NCBI GenBank assembly: GCA_964057225.1
Contig: OZ059900.1
Coordinates: forward strand, 26,055,638 to 26,119,637
Origin: Auanema rhodensis
Lineage: Eukaryota > Nematoda > Chromadorea > Rhabditida > Rhabditidae
Direction of reading: 5' to 3'
DNA length: 64,000 nucleotides
Shown here: positions 49,935-63,956 of the stretch, one piece after another
Numbering within the stretch: the first letter of the stretch is position 1
Layout: each line of letters starts with the position of its first letter
Notes under the pieces: generated by a model
What the model was told of the DNA's origin: nothing
Databases searched by the model: none
What the model saw: the letters and a program-made list of their open reading frames with translations, nothing else
Translations under genes and position numbers: made by a program

Positions 49935-52900
49935 TTTGTCGTGAAAGTGGAACTAGACGTTGTACGAACAATTTTGAGCTAGGTTTCATTGACATTGCAT
50001 GAGTTTGAACACATGAAATCGTAAGTCAAAACCTTGTTTACAGCGAAATTTCCAAAAACTGGTTTTCCAGCATAATAAAATATTTCTCATGGGAAATACT
50101 GTGTTTTTGTATTTTTTTAGTGTTCAGCATGTAAAATGCGTCATTTTAGTATGTAAAACGCTGAAATTCGTTGCATTTGACGACTCATATGAACAAAAAT
50201 CGATTTTATCAATATTAGCCATAAGGGGCGTGCCCTCAGAATATGCTAATTTCCTTAATTCTCTAACCCCTGTTTTTTTGTCGTGAAAGTGGAACTAGAC
50301 GTTGTACGAACAATTTTGAGCTAGGTTTCATTGACATTGCATGAGTTTGAACACATGAAATCGTAAGTCAAAACCTTGTTTACAGCGAAATTTCCAAAAA
50401 CTGGTTTTCCAGCATAATAAAATATTTCTCAAGGGAAAAACTGTGTTTTCATATTTTTCAAGTGTTCAGCATGTAAAATGCTTCATTTTAGTATGTAACA
50501 CGCTGAAATTCCTTGCATTTGACGACTCATATGAACAAAAATCGATTTAATCAATATTAGCCATAAGGGGCGTGCCCTCAGAATTTGCTAATTTCCTTAT
50601 ATTTCTAACCCCTGTTTTTTTGTCGTGAAAGTGGAACTAGACGTTGTACGAACAATTTTGAGCTAGGTTTCATTGACATTGCATGAGTTTGAACACATGA
50701 AATCGTAAGTCAAAACCTTGTTTACAGCGAAATTTCCAAAAACTGGTTTTCCAGCATAATAAAATATTTCTCATGGGAAATACTGTGTTTTTGTATTTTT
50801 CTAGTGTTCAGCATGTAAAATGTTTCATTTTAGTATGTAACACGCTGAAATTTGTTGCATTTGACGACTCATATGAACAAAAATCGATTTAATCAATATT
50901 AGCCATAAGGGGCGTGCCCTCAGAATATGCTAATTTCCTTAATTTTCTAACCCCTGTTTTTTTGTCGTGAAAGTGGAACTAGACGTTGTACGAACAATTT
51001 TGAGCTAGGTTTCATTGACATTGCATGAGTTTGAACACATGAAATCGTAAGTCAAAAACCTTGTTTACAGCGAAATTTCCAAAAACTGGTTTTCCAGCAT
51101 AATACAATATTTCTCAAGGGAAAAACTGTGTTTTTATATTTTTCTAGTGTTCAGCATGTAAAATGCTTCATTTTAGTATGTAACACGCTGAAATTCGTTG
51201 CATTTGACGACTCATATGAACAAAAATCGATTTTATCAATATTAGCCATAAGGGGCGTGCCCTCAGAATATGCTAATTTCCTTAATTTTCTAACCCCTGT
51301 TTTTTTGTCGTGAAAGTGGAACTAGACGTTGTACGAACAGTTTTGAGCTAGGTTTCATTGACATTGCATGAGTTTGAACACATGAAATCGTAAGTCAAAA
51401 CCTTGTTTACAGCGAAATTTCCAAAAACTGGTTTTCCAGCATAATAAAATATTTCTCATGGGAAATACTGTGTTTTTGTATTTTTTCAGTGTTCAGCATG
51501 TAAAATGCTTCATTTTAGTATGTAACACGCTGAAATTCGTTGCATTTGACGACTCATATGAACAAAAATCGATTTAATCAATATTAGCCATAAGGGGCGT
51601 GCCCTCAGAATATGCTAATTTCCTTAATTTTCTAACCCCTGTTTTTTTGTCGTGAAAGTGGAACTAGACGTTGTACGAACAATTTTGAGCTAGGTTTCAT
51701 TGACATTGCATGAGTTTGAACACATGAAATCGTAAGTCAAAACCTTGTTTACAGCGAAATTTCCAAAAACTGGTTTTCCAGCATAATAAAATATTTCTCA
51801 TGGGAAATACTGTGTTTTTGTATTTTTTTAGTGTTCAGCATGTAAAATGCGTCATTTTAGTATGTAAAACGCTGAAATTCGTTGCATTTGACGACTCATA
51901 TGAACAAAAATCGATTTTATCAATATTAGCCATAAGGGGCGTGCCCTCAGAATATGCTAATTTCCTTAATTTTCTAACCCCTGTTTTTTTGTCGTGAAAG
52001 TGGAACTAGACGTTGTACGAACAATTTTGAGCTAAGTTTCATTGACATTGCATGAGTTTGAACACATGAAATCGTAAGTCAAAACCTTGTTTACAGCGAA
52101 ATTTCCAAAAACTGGTTTTCCAGCATAATAAAATATTTCTCATGAGAAATACTGTGTTTTTGTATTTTTTTAATGTTCAGCATGTAAAATGCTTCATTTT
52201 GATATGTAAAACGCTGAAATTCGTTGCATTTGACGATTCATATGAACAAAAATCGATTTTATCAATATTAGCCATAAGGGGCGTGCCCTCAGAATATGCT
52301 AATTTCCTTAATTTTCTAACCCCTGTTTTTTTGTCGTGAAAGTGGAACTAGACGTTGTACGAACAATTTTGAGCTAGGTTTCATTGACATTGCATGAGTT
52401 TGAACACATGAAATCGTAAGTCAAAACCTTGTTTACAGCGAAATTTCCAAAAACTGGTTTTCCAGCATAATACAATATTTCTCATGGGAAATACTGTGTT
52501 TTTATATTTTTCTAGTGTTCAGCATGTAAAATGCTTCATTTTAGTATGTAACACGCTGAAATTCGTTGCATTTGACGACTCATATGAACAAAAATCGATT
52601 TTATCAATATTAGCCATAAGGGGCGTGCCCTCAGAATATGCTAATTTCCTTAATTTTCTAACCCCTGTTTTTTGTCGTGAAAGTGGAACTAGACGTTGTA
52701 CGAACAGTTTTGAGCTAGGTTTCATTGACATTGCATGAGTTTGAACACATGAAATCGTAAGTCAAAACCTTGTTTACAGCGAAATTTCCAAAAACTGGTT
52801 TTCCAGCATAATAAAATATTTCTCATGGGAAATACTGTGTTTTTGTATTTTTTCAGTGTTCAGCATGTAAAATGCTTCATTTTAGTATGTAACACGCTGA

Positions 52901-53012
52901 AATTCGTTGCATTTGACGACTCATATGAACAAAAATCGATTTAATCAATATTAGCCATAAGGGGCGTGCCCTCAGAATATGCTAATTTCCTTAATTTTCT
53001 AACCCCTGTTTT
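49935..53012 (+). repeat. Module V F G C' D V B C D (units 147-155)
   Basis: V-F-G-C'-D follows the same order as 41727-43437 in the 16-mer. The B unit has GACGATTCATATG but keeps seven T. The six-T contraction is instead in the following C unit (near 52669), so the linked marker set has been reshuffled here. The module closes domain 3. Confidence 0.82.
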
Positions 53013-54722
53013 TTTGTCGTGAAAGTGGAACTAGACGTTGTACGAACAATTTTGAGCTAGGTTTCATTGACATTGCATGAGTTTGAACACATGCAATCGT
53101 AAGTCAAAACCTTGTTTACAGCGAAATTTCCAAAAACTGGTTTTCCAGCATAATAAAATATTTCTCATGGGAAAAACTGTGTTTTTGTATTTTTCTAGTG
53201 TTCAGCATGTAAAATGCTTTATTTTAATATGTAACACGCTGAAATTCGTTGCATTTGACGACTCATATGAACAAAAATCGATTTAATCAATATTAGCCAT
53301 AAGGGGCGTGCCCTCAGAATATGCTAATTTCCTTAATTTTCTAACCCCTGTTTTTTTGTCGTGAAAGTGGAACTAGACGTTGTACGAACAATTTTGAGCT
53401 AAGTTTCATTGACATTGCATGAGTTTGAACACATGAAATCGTAAGTCAAAACCTTGTTTACAGCGAAATTTCCAAAAACTGGTTTTCCAGCATAATAAAA
53501 TATTTCTCATGAGAAATACTGTGTTTTTGTATTTTTTTAATGTTCAGCATGTAAAATGCTTTATTTTAATATGTAACACGCTGAAATTCGTTGCATTTGA
53601 CGACTCATATGAACAAAAATCGATTTAATCAATATTAGCCATAAGGGGCGTGCCCTCAGAATATGCTAATTTCCTTAATTTTCTAACCCCTGTTTTTTTG
53701 TCGTGAAAGTGGAACTAGACGTTGTACGAACAATTTTGAGCTAGGTTTCATTGACATTGCATGAGTTTGAACACATGAAATCGTAAGTCAAAACCTTGTT
53801 TACAGCGAAATTTCCAAAAACTGGTTTTCCAGCATAATAAAATATTTCTCATGGGAAATACTGTGTTTTTGTATTTTTTTAGTGTTCAGCATGTAAAATG
53901 CGTCATTTTAGTATGTAAAACGCTGAAATTCGTTGCATTTGACGACTCATATGAACAAAAATCGATTTTATCAATATTAGCCATAAGGGGCGTGCCCTCA
54001 GAATATGCTAATTTCCTTAATTTTCTAACCCCTGTTTTTTTGTCGTGAAAGTGGAACTAGACGTTGTACGAACATTTTTGAGCTAAGTTTCATTGACATT
54101 GCATGAGTTTGAACACATGAAATCGTAAGTCAAAACCTTGTTTACAGCGAAATTTCCAAAAACTGGTTTTCCAGCATAATAAAATATTTCTCATGAGAAA
54201 TACTGTGTTTTTGTATTTTTTTAATGTTCAGCATGTAAAATGCTTCATTTTGATATGTAAAACGCTGAAATTCGTTGCATTTGACGACTCATATGAACAA
54301 AAATCGATTTTATCAATATTAGCCATAAGGGGCGTGCCCTCAGAATATGCTAATTTCCTTAATTTTCTAACCCCTGTTTTTTTGTCGTGAAAGTGGAACT
54401 AGACGTTGTACGAACAATTTTGAGCTAGGTTTCATTAACATTGCATGAGTTTGAACACATGAAATCGTAAGTCAAAACCTTGTTTACAGCGAAATTTCCA
54501 AAAACTGGTTTTCCAGCATAATACAATATTTCTCATGGGAAATACTGTGTTTTTATATTTTTCTAGTGTTCAGCATGTAAAATGCTTCATTTTAGTATGT
54601 AACACGCTGAAATTCGTTGCATTTGACGACTCATATGAACAAAAATCGATTTTATCAATATTAGCCATAAGGGGCGTGCCCTCAGAATATGCTAATTTCC
54701 TTAATTTTCTAACCCCTGTTTT

Positions 54723-55064
54723 TTTGTCGTGAAAGTGGAACTAGACGTTGTACGAACAGTTTTGAGCTAGGTTTCATTGACATTGCATGAGTTTGAACAC
54801 ATGAAATCGTAAGTCAAAACCTTGTTTACAGCGAAATTTCCAAAAACTGGTTTTCCAGCATAATAAAATATTTCTCATGGGAAAAACTGTGTTTTTGTAT
54901 TTTTCTAGTGTTCAGCATGTAAAATGCTTTATTTTAATATGTAACACGCTGAAATTCGTTGCATTTGACGACTCATATGAACAAAAATCGATTTAATCAA
55001 TATTAGCCATAAGGGGCGTGCCCTCAGAATATGCTAATTTCCTTAATTTTCTAACCACTGTTTT
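54723..55064 (+). repeat. Chimeric unit D/E (unit 161)
   Basis: D entry GAACAGTTTTGAGC and ACATGAAATCG on the left, then E body GGGAAAAACTG, TTTTTCTAGTG and GCTTTATTTTAATATG. It sits between C and H, where C D E H is found at 58143-59510. It ends with a unique CTAACCACTG near 55055. Confidence 0.83.
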
Positions 55065-56090
55065 TTTGTCGTGAAAGTGGAACTAGACGTTGTACGAACA
55101 ATTTTGAGCTATGTTTCATTGACATTGCATGAGTTTGAACACATGAAATCGTAAGTCAAAACCTTGTTTACAGCGAAATTTCCAAAAACTGGTTTTCCAG
55201 CATAATAAAATATTTCTCATGAGAAATACTGTGTTTTTGTATTTTTTTAATGTTCAGCATGTAAAATGCTTTATTTTAATATGTAACACGCTGAAATTCG
55301 TTGCATTTGACGACTCATATGAACAAAAATCGATTTAATCAATATTAGCCATAAGGGGCGTGCCCTCAGAATATGCTAATTTCCTTAATTTTCTAACCCC
55401 TGTTTTTTTGTCGTGAAAGTGGAACTAGACGTTGTACGAACAATTTTGAGCTAGGTTTCATTGACATTGCATGAGTTTGAACACATGAAATCGTAAGTCA
55501 AAACCTTGTTTACAGCGAAATTTCCAAAAACTGGTTTTCCAGCATAATAAAATATTTCTCATGGGAAATACTGTGTTTTTGTATTTTTTTAGTGTTCAGC
55601 ATGTAAAATGCGTCATTTTAGTATGTAAAACGCTGAAATTCGTTGCATTTGACGACTCATATGAACAAAAATCGATTTTATCAATATTAGCCATAAGGGG
55701 CGTGCCCTCAGAATATGCTAATTTCCTTAATTTTCTAACCCCTGTTTTTTTGTCGTGAAAGTGGAACTAGACGTTGTACGAACAATTTTGAGCTAAGTTT
55801 CATTGACATTGCATGAGTTTGAACACATGAAATCGTAAGTCAAAACCTTGTTTACAGCGAAATTTCCAAAAACTGGTTTTCCAGCATAATAAAATATTTC
55901 TCATGAGAAATACTGTGTTTTTGTATTTTTTTAATGTTCAGCATGTAAAATGCTTCATTTTGATATGTAAAACGCTGAAATTCGTTGCATTTGACGACTC
56001 ATATGAACAAAAATCGATTTAATCAATATTAGCCATAAGGGGCGTGCCCTCAGAATATGCTAATTTCCTTAATTTTCTAACCCCTGTTTT

Positions 56091-58826
56091 TTTGTCGTGA
56101 AAGTGGAACTAGACGTTGTACGAACAATTTTGAGCTAGGTTTCATTGACATTGCATGAGTTTGAACACATGCAATCGTAAGTCAAAACCTTGTTTACAGC
56201 GAAATTTCCAAAAACTGGTTTTCCAGCATAATAAAATATTTCTCATGGGAAAAACTGTGTTTTTGTATTTTTCTAGTGTTCAGCATGTAAAATGCTTTAT
56301 TTTAATATGTAACACGCTGAAATTCGTTGCATTTGACGACTCATATGAACAAAAATCGATTTAATCAATATTAGCCATAAGGGGCGTGCCCTCAGAATAT
56401 GCTAATTTCCTTAATTTTCTAACCCCTGTTTTTTTGTCGTGAAAGTGGAACTAGACGTTGTACGAACAATTTTGAGCTAAGTTTCATTGACATTGCATGA
56501 GTTTGAACACATGAAATCGTAAGTCAAAACCTTGTTTACAGCGAAATTTCCAAAAACTGGTTTTCCAGCATAATAAAATATTTCTCATGAGAAATACTGT
56601 CTTTTTGTATTTTTTTAATGTTCAGCATGTAAAATGCTTCATTTTGATATGTAAAACGCTGAAATTCGTTGCATTTGACGACTCATATGAACAAAAATCG
56701 ATTTTATCAATATTAGCCATAAGGGGCGTGCCCTCAGAATATGCTAATTTCCTTAATTTTCTAACCCCTGTTTTTTTGTCGTGAAAGTGGAACTAGACGT
56801 TGTACGAACAATTTTGAGCTAGGTTTCATTGACATTGCATGAGTTTGAACACATGAAATCGTAAGTCAAAACCTTGTTTACAGCGAAATTTCCAAAAACT
56901 GGTTTTCCAGCATAATAAAATATTTCTCATGGGAAATACTGTGTTTTTGTATTTTTTTAGTGTTCAGCATGTAAAATGCGTCATTTTAGTATGTAAAACG
57001 CTGAAATTCGTTGCATTTGACGACTCATATGAACAAAAATCGATTTTATCAATATTAGCCATAAGGGGCGTGCCCTCAGAATATGCTAATTTCCTTAATT
57101 TTCTAACCCCTGTTTTTTTGTCGTGAAAGTGGAACTAGACGTTGTACGAACAATTTTGAGCTAAGTTTCATTGACATTGCATGAGTTTGAACACATGAAA
57201 TCGTAAGTCAAAACCTTGTTTACAGCGAAATTTCCAAAAACTGGTTTTCCAGCATAATAAAATATTTCTCATGAGAAATACTGTGTTTTTGTATTTTTTT
57301 AATGTTCAGCATGTAAAATGCTTCATTTTGATATGTAAAACGCTGAAATTCGTTGCATTTGACGACTCATATGAACAAAAATCGATTTAATCAATATTAG
57401 CCATAAGGGGCGTGCCCTCAGAATATGCTAATTTCCTTAATTTTCTAACCCCTGTTTTTTTGTCGTGAAAGTGGAACTAGACGTTGTACGAACAATTTTG
57501 AGCTAGGTTTCATTGACATTGCATGAGTTTGAACACATGCAATCGTAAGTCAAAACCTTGTTTACAGCGAAATTTCCAAAAACTGGTTTTCCAGCATAAT
57601 AAAATATTTCTCATGGGAAAAACTGTGTTTTTGTATTTTTCTAGTGTTCAGCATGTAAAATGCTTTATTTTAATATGTAACACGCTGAAATTCGTTGCAT
57701 TTGACGACTCATATGAACAAAAATCGATTTAATCAATATTAGCCATAAGGGGCGTGCCCTCAGAATATGCTAATTTCCTTAATTTTCTAACCCCTGTTTT
57801 TTTGTCGTGAAAGTGGAACTAGACGTTGTACGAACAATTTTGAGCTAAGTTTCATTGACATTGCATGAGTTTGAACACATGAAATCGTAAGTCAAAACCT
57901 TGTTTACAGCGAAATTTCCAAAAACTGGTTTTCCAGCATAATAAAATATTTCTCATGAGAAATACTGTCTTTTTGTATTTTTTTAATGTTCAGCATGTAA
58001 AATGCTTCATTTTGATATGTAAAACGCTGAAATTCGTTGCATTTGACGACTCATATGAACAAAAATCGATTTTATCAATATTAGCCATAAGGGGCGTGCC
58101 CTCAGAATATGCTAATTTCCTTAATTTTCTAACCCCTGTTTTTTTGTCGTGAAAGTGGAACTAGACGTTGTACGAACAATTTTGAGCTAGGTTTCATTGA
58201 CATTGCATGAGTTTGAACACATGAAATCGTAAGTCAAAACCTTGTTTACAGCGAAATTTCCAAAAACTGGTTTTCCAGCATAATACAATATTTCTCATGG
58301 GAAATACTGTGTTTTTATATTTTTCTAGTGTTCAGCATGTAAAATGCTTCATTTTAGTATGTAACACGCTGAAATTCGTTGCATTTGACGACTCATATGA
58401 ACAAAAATCGATTTTATCAATATTAGCCATAAGGGGCGTGCCCTCAGAATATGCTAATTTCCTTAATTTTCTAACCCCTGTTTTTTTGTCGTGAAAGTGG
58501 AACTAGACGTTGTACGAACAGTTTTGAGCTAGGTTTCATTGACATTGCATGAGTTTGAACACATGAAATCGTAAGTCAAAACCTTGTTTACAGCGAAATT
58601 TCCAAAAACTGGTTTTCCAGCATAATAAAATATTTCTCATGGGAAATACTGTGTTTTTGTATTTTTTCAGTGTTCAGCATGTAAAATGCTTCATTTTAGT
58701 ATGTAACACGCTGAAATTCGTTGCATTTGACGACTCATATGAACAAAAATCGATTTAATCAATATTAGCCATAAGGGGCGTGCCCTCAGAATATGCTAAT
58801 TTCCTTAATTTTCTAACCCCTGTTTT
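56091..58826 (+). repeat. E B' V B* and E B' C D modules
   Basis: Units 165-172. V-B*-E-B' repeats at 1,368 bp (55407 and 56775). The 57459-58826 4-mer is equivalent to 1027-2394. B* is a B unit ending in TTTAATC instead of TTTTATC and occurs only at units 3, 164 and 168. Confidence 0.85.
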
Positions 58827-59510
58827 TTTGTCGTGAAAGTGGAACTAGACGTTGTACGAACAATTTTGAGCTAGGTTTCATTGACATTGCATGAGTTTGA
58901 ACACATGCAATCGTAAGTCAAAACCTTGTTTACAGCGAAATTTCCAAAAACTGGTTTTCCAGCATAATAAAATATTTCTCATGGGAAAAACTGTGTTTTT
59001 GTATTTTTCTAGTGTTCAGCATGTAAAATGCTTTATTTTAATATGTAACACGCTGAAATTCGTTGCATTTGACGACTCATATGAACAAAAATCGATTTAA
59101 TCAATATTAGCCATAAGGGGCGTGCCCTCAGAATATGCTAATTTCCTTAATTTTCTAACCCCTGTTTTTTTGTCGTGAAAGTGGAACTAGACGTTGTACG
59201 AACAATTTTGAGCTAAGTTTCATTGACATTGCATGAGTTTGAACACATGAAATCGTAAGTCAAAACCTTGTTTACAGCGAAATTTCCAAAAACTGGTTTT
59301 CCAGCATAATAAAATATTTCTCATGAGAAATACTGTGTTTTTGTATTTTTTTAATGTTCAGCATGTAAAATGCTTTATTTTAATATGTAACACGCTGAAA
59401 TTCGTTGCATTTGACGACTCATATGAACAAAAATCGATTTAATCAATATTAGCCATAAGGGGCGTGCCCTCAGAATATGCTAATTTCCTTAATTTTCTAA
59501 CCCCTGTTTT

Positions 59511-62500
59511 TTTGTTGTGAAAGTGGAACTAGACGTTGTACGAACAATTTTGAGCTAGGTTTCATTGACATTGCATGAGTTTGAACACATGAAATCGTAA
59601 GTCAAAACCTTGTTTACAGCGAAATTTCCAAAAACTGGTTTTCCAGCATAATAAAATATTTCTCATGGGAAATACTGTGTTTTTGTATTTTTTTAGTGTT
59701 CAGCATGTAAAATGCGTCATTTTAGTATGTAAAACGCTGAAATTCGTTGCATTTGACGACTCATATGAACAAAAATCGATTTTATCAATATTAGCCATAA
59801 GGGGCGTGCCCTCAGAATATGCTAATTTCCTTAATTTTCTAACCCCTGTTTTTTTGTCGTGAAAGTGGAACTAGACGTTGTACGAACAATTTTGAGCTAA
59901 GTTTCATTGACATTGCATGAGTTTGAACACATGAAATCGTAAGTCAAAACCTTGTTTACAGCGAAATTTCCAAAAACTGGTTTTCCAGCATAATAAAATA
60001 TTTCTCATGAGAAATACTGTCTTTTTGTATTTTTTTAATGTTCAGCATGTAAAATGCTTCATTTTGATATGTAAAACGCTGAAATTCGTTGCATTTGACG
60101 ACTCATATGAACAAAAATCGATTTTATCAATATTAGCCATAAGGGGCGTGCCCTCAGAATATGCTAATTTCCTTAATTTTCTAACCCCTGTTTTTTTGTC
60201 GTGAAAGTGGAACTAGACGTTGTACGAACAATTTTGAGCTAGGTTTCATTGACATTGCATGAGTTTGAACACATGAAATCGTAAGTCAAAACCTTGTTTA
60301 CAGCGAAATTTCCAAAAACTGGTTTTCCAGCATAATACAATATTTCTCATGGGAAATACTGTGTTTTTATATTTTTCTAGTGTTCAGCATGTAAAATGCT
60401 TCATTTTAGTATGTAACACGCTGAAATTCGTTGCATTTGACGACTCATATGAACAAAAATCGATTTTATCAATATTAGCCATAAGGGGCGTGCCCTCAGA
60501 ATATGCTAATTTCCTTAATTTTCTAACCCCTGTTTTTTTGTCGTGAAAGTGGAACTAGACGTTGTACGAACAGTTTTGAGCTAGGTTTCATTGACATTGC
60601 ATGAGTTTGAACACATGAAATCGTAAGTCAAAACCTTGTTTACAGCGAAATTTCCAAAAACTGGTTTTCCAGCATAATAAAATATTTCTCATGGGAAATA
60701 CTGTGTTTTTGTATTTTTTCAGTGTTCAGCATGTAAAATGCTTCATTTTAGTATGTAACACGCTGAAATTCGTTGCATTTGACGACTCATATGAACAAAA
60801 ATCGATTTAATCAATATTAGCCATAAGGGGCGTGCCCTCAGAATATGCTAATTTCCTTAATTTTCTAACCCCTGTTTTTTTGTCGTGAAAGTGGAACTAG
60901 ACGTTGTACGAACAATTTTGAGCTAGGTTTCATTGACATTGCATGAGTTTGAACACATGAAATCGTAAGTCAAAACCTTGTTTACAGCGAAATTTCCAAA
61001 AACTGGTTTTCCAGCATAATAAAATATTTCTCATGGGAAATACTGTGTTTTTGTATTTTTTTAATGTTCAGCATGTAAAATGCTTCATTTTGATATGTAA
61101 AACGCTGAAATTCGTTGCATTTGACGACTCATATGAACAAAAATCGATTTTATCAATATTAGCCATAAGGGGCGTGCCCTCAGAATATGCTAATTTCCTT
61201 AATTTTCTAACCCCTGTTTTTTTGTCGTGAAAGTGGAACTAGACGTTGTACGAACAATTTTGAGCTAGGTTTCATTGACATTGCATGAGTTTGAACACAT
61301 GAAATCGTAAGTCAAAACCTTGTTTACAGCGAAATTTCCAAAAACTGGTTTTCCAGCATAATAAAATATTTCTCATGGGAAATACTGTGTTTTTGTATTT
61401 TTTTAGTGTTCAGCATGTAAAATGCGTCATTTTAGTATGTAAAACGCTGAAATTCGTTGCATTTGACGACTCATATGAACAAAAATCGATTTTATCAATA
61501 TTAGCCATAAGGGGCGTGCCCTCAGAATATGCTAATTTCCTTAATTTTCTAACCCCTGTTTTTTTGTCGTGAAAGTGGAACTAGACGTTGTACGAACAAT
61601 TTTGAGCTAAGTTTCATTGACATTGCATGAGTTTGAACACATGAAATCGTAAGTCAAAACCTTGTTTACAGCGAAATTTCCAAAAACTGGTTTTCCAGCA
61701 TAATAAAATATTTCTCATGAGAAATACTGTCTTTTTGTATTTTTTTAATGTTCAGCATGTAAAATGCTTCATTTTGATATGTAAAACGCTGAAATTCGTT
61801 GCATTTGACGACTCATATGAACAAAAATCGATTTTATCAATATTAGCCATAAGGGGCGTGCCCTCAGAATATGCTAATTTCCTTAATTTTCTAACCCCTG
61901 TTTTTTTGTCGTGAAAGTGGAACTAGACGTTGTACGAACAATTTTGAGCTAGGTTTCATTGACATTGCATGAGTTTGAACACATGAAATCGTAAGTCAAA
62001 ACCTTGTTTACAGCGAAATTTCCAAAAACTGGTTTTCCAGCATAATACAATATTTCTCATGGGAAATACTGTGTTTTTATATTTTTCTAGTGTTCAGCAT
62101 GTAAAATGCTTCATTTTAGTATGTAACACGCTGAAATTCGTTGCATTTGACGACTCATATGAACAAAAATCGATTTTATCAATATTAGCCATAAGGGGCG
62201 TGCCCTCAGAATATGCTAATTTCCTTAATTTTCTAACCCCTGTTTTTTTGTCGTGAAAGTGGAACTAGACGTTGTACGAACAGTTTTGAGCTAGGTTTCA
62301 TTGACATTGCATGAGTTTGAACACATGAAATCGTAAGTCAAAACCTTGTTTACAGCGAAATTTCCAAAAACTGGTTTTCCAGCATAATAAAATATTTCTC
62401 ATGGGAAATACTGTGTTTTTGTATTTTTTCAGTGTTCAGCATGTAAAATGCTTCATTTTAGTATGTAACACGCTGAAATTCGTTGCATTTGACGACTCAT

Positions 62501-62930
62501 ATGAACAAAAATCGATTTAATCAATATTAGCCATAAGGGGCGTGCCCTCAGAATATGCTAATTTCCTTAATTTTCTAACCCCTGTTTTTTTGTCGTGAAA
62601 GTGGAACTAGACGTTGTACGAACAATTTTGAGCTAGGTTTCATTGACATTGCATGAGTTTGAACACATGAAATCGTAAGTCAAAACCTTGTTTACAGCGA
62701 AATTTCCAAAAACTGGTTTTCCAGCATAATAAAATATTTCTCATGGGAAATACTGTGTTTTTGTATTTTTTTAATGTTCAGCATGTAAAATGCTTCATTT
62801 TGATATGTAAAACGCTGAAATTCGTTGCATTTGACGACTCATATGAACAAAAATCGATTTTATCAATATTAGCCATAAGGGGCGTGCCCTCAGAATATGC
62901 TAATTTCCTTAATTTTCTAACCCCTGTTTT
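59511..62930 (+). repeat. 5-mer HOR V B' C D N in tandem (2 x 1,710 bp)
   Basis: Units 175-179 (59511-61220) and 180-184 (61221-62930). All classes and diagnostic bases repeat at 1,710 bp. N is a recombinant unit with the GGGAAAT of V or D on the left and the TTAATGTTC, TTTTGATATG of B on the right. The only other N (3763-4104) also follows D and precedes C. Confidence 0.9.
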
Positions 62931-63956
62931 TTTGTCGTGAAAGTGGAACTAGACGTTGTACGAACAATTTTGAGCTAGGTTTCATTGACATTGCATGAGT
63001 TTGAACACATGAAATCGTAAGTCAAAACCTTGTTTACAGCGAAATTTCCAAAAACTGGTTTTCCAGCATAATACAATATTTCTCATGGGAAATACTGTGT
63101 TTTTATATTTTTCTAGTGTTCAGCATGTAAAATGCTTCATTTTAGTATGTAACACGCTGAAATTCGTTGCATTTGACGACTCATATGAACAAAAATCGAT
63201 TTTATCAATATTAGCCATAAGGGGCGTGCCCTCAGAATATGCTAATTTCCTTAATTTTCTAACCCCTGTTTTTTTGTCGTGAAAGTGGAACTAGACGTTG
63301 TACGAACAGTTTTGAGCTAGGTTTCATTGACATTGCATGAGTTTGAACACATGAAATCGTAAGTCAAAACCTTGTTTACAGCGAAATTTCCAAAAACTGG
63401 TTTTCCAGCATAATAAAATATTTCTCATGGGAAATACTGTGTTTTTGTATATTTTCAGTGTTCAGCATGTAAAATGCTTCATTTTAGTATGTAACACGCT
63501 GAAATTCGTTGCATTTGACGACTCATATGAACAAAAATCGATTTAATCAATATTAGCCATAAGGGGCGTGCCCTCAGAATATGCTAATTTCCTTAATTTT
63601 CTAACCCCTGTTTTTTTGTCGTGAAAGTGGAACTAGACGTTGTACGAACAATTTTGAGCTAGGTTTCATTGACATTGCATGAGTTTGAACACATGAAATC
63701 GTAAGTCAAAACCTTGTTTACAGCGAAATTTCCAAAAACTGGTTTTCCAGCATAATAAAATATTTCTCATGGGAAATACTGTGTTTTTGTATTTTTTTAG
63801 TGTTCAGCATGTAAAATGCGTCATTTTAGTATGTAAAACGCTGAAATTCGTTGCATTTGACGACTCATATGAACAAAAATCGATTTTATCAATATTAGCC
63901 ATAAGGGGCGTGCCCTCAGAATATGCTAATTTCCTTAATTTTCTAACCCCTGTTTT

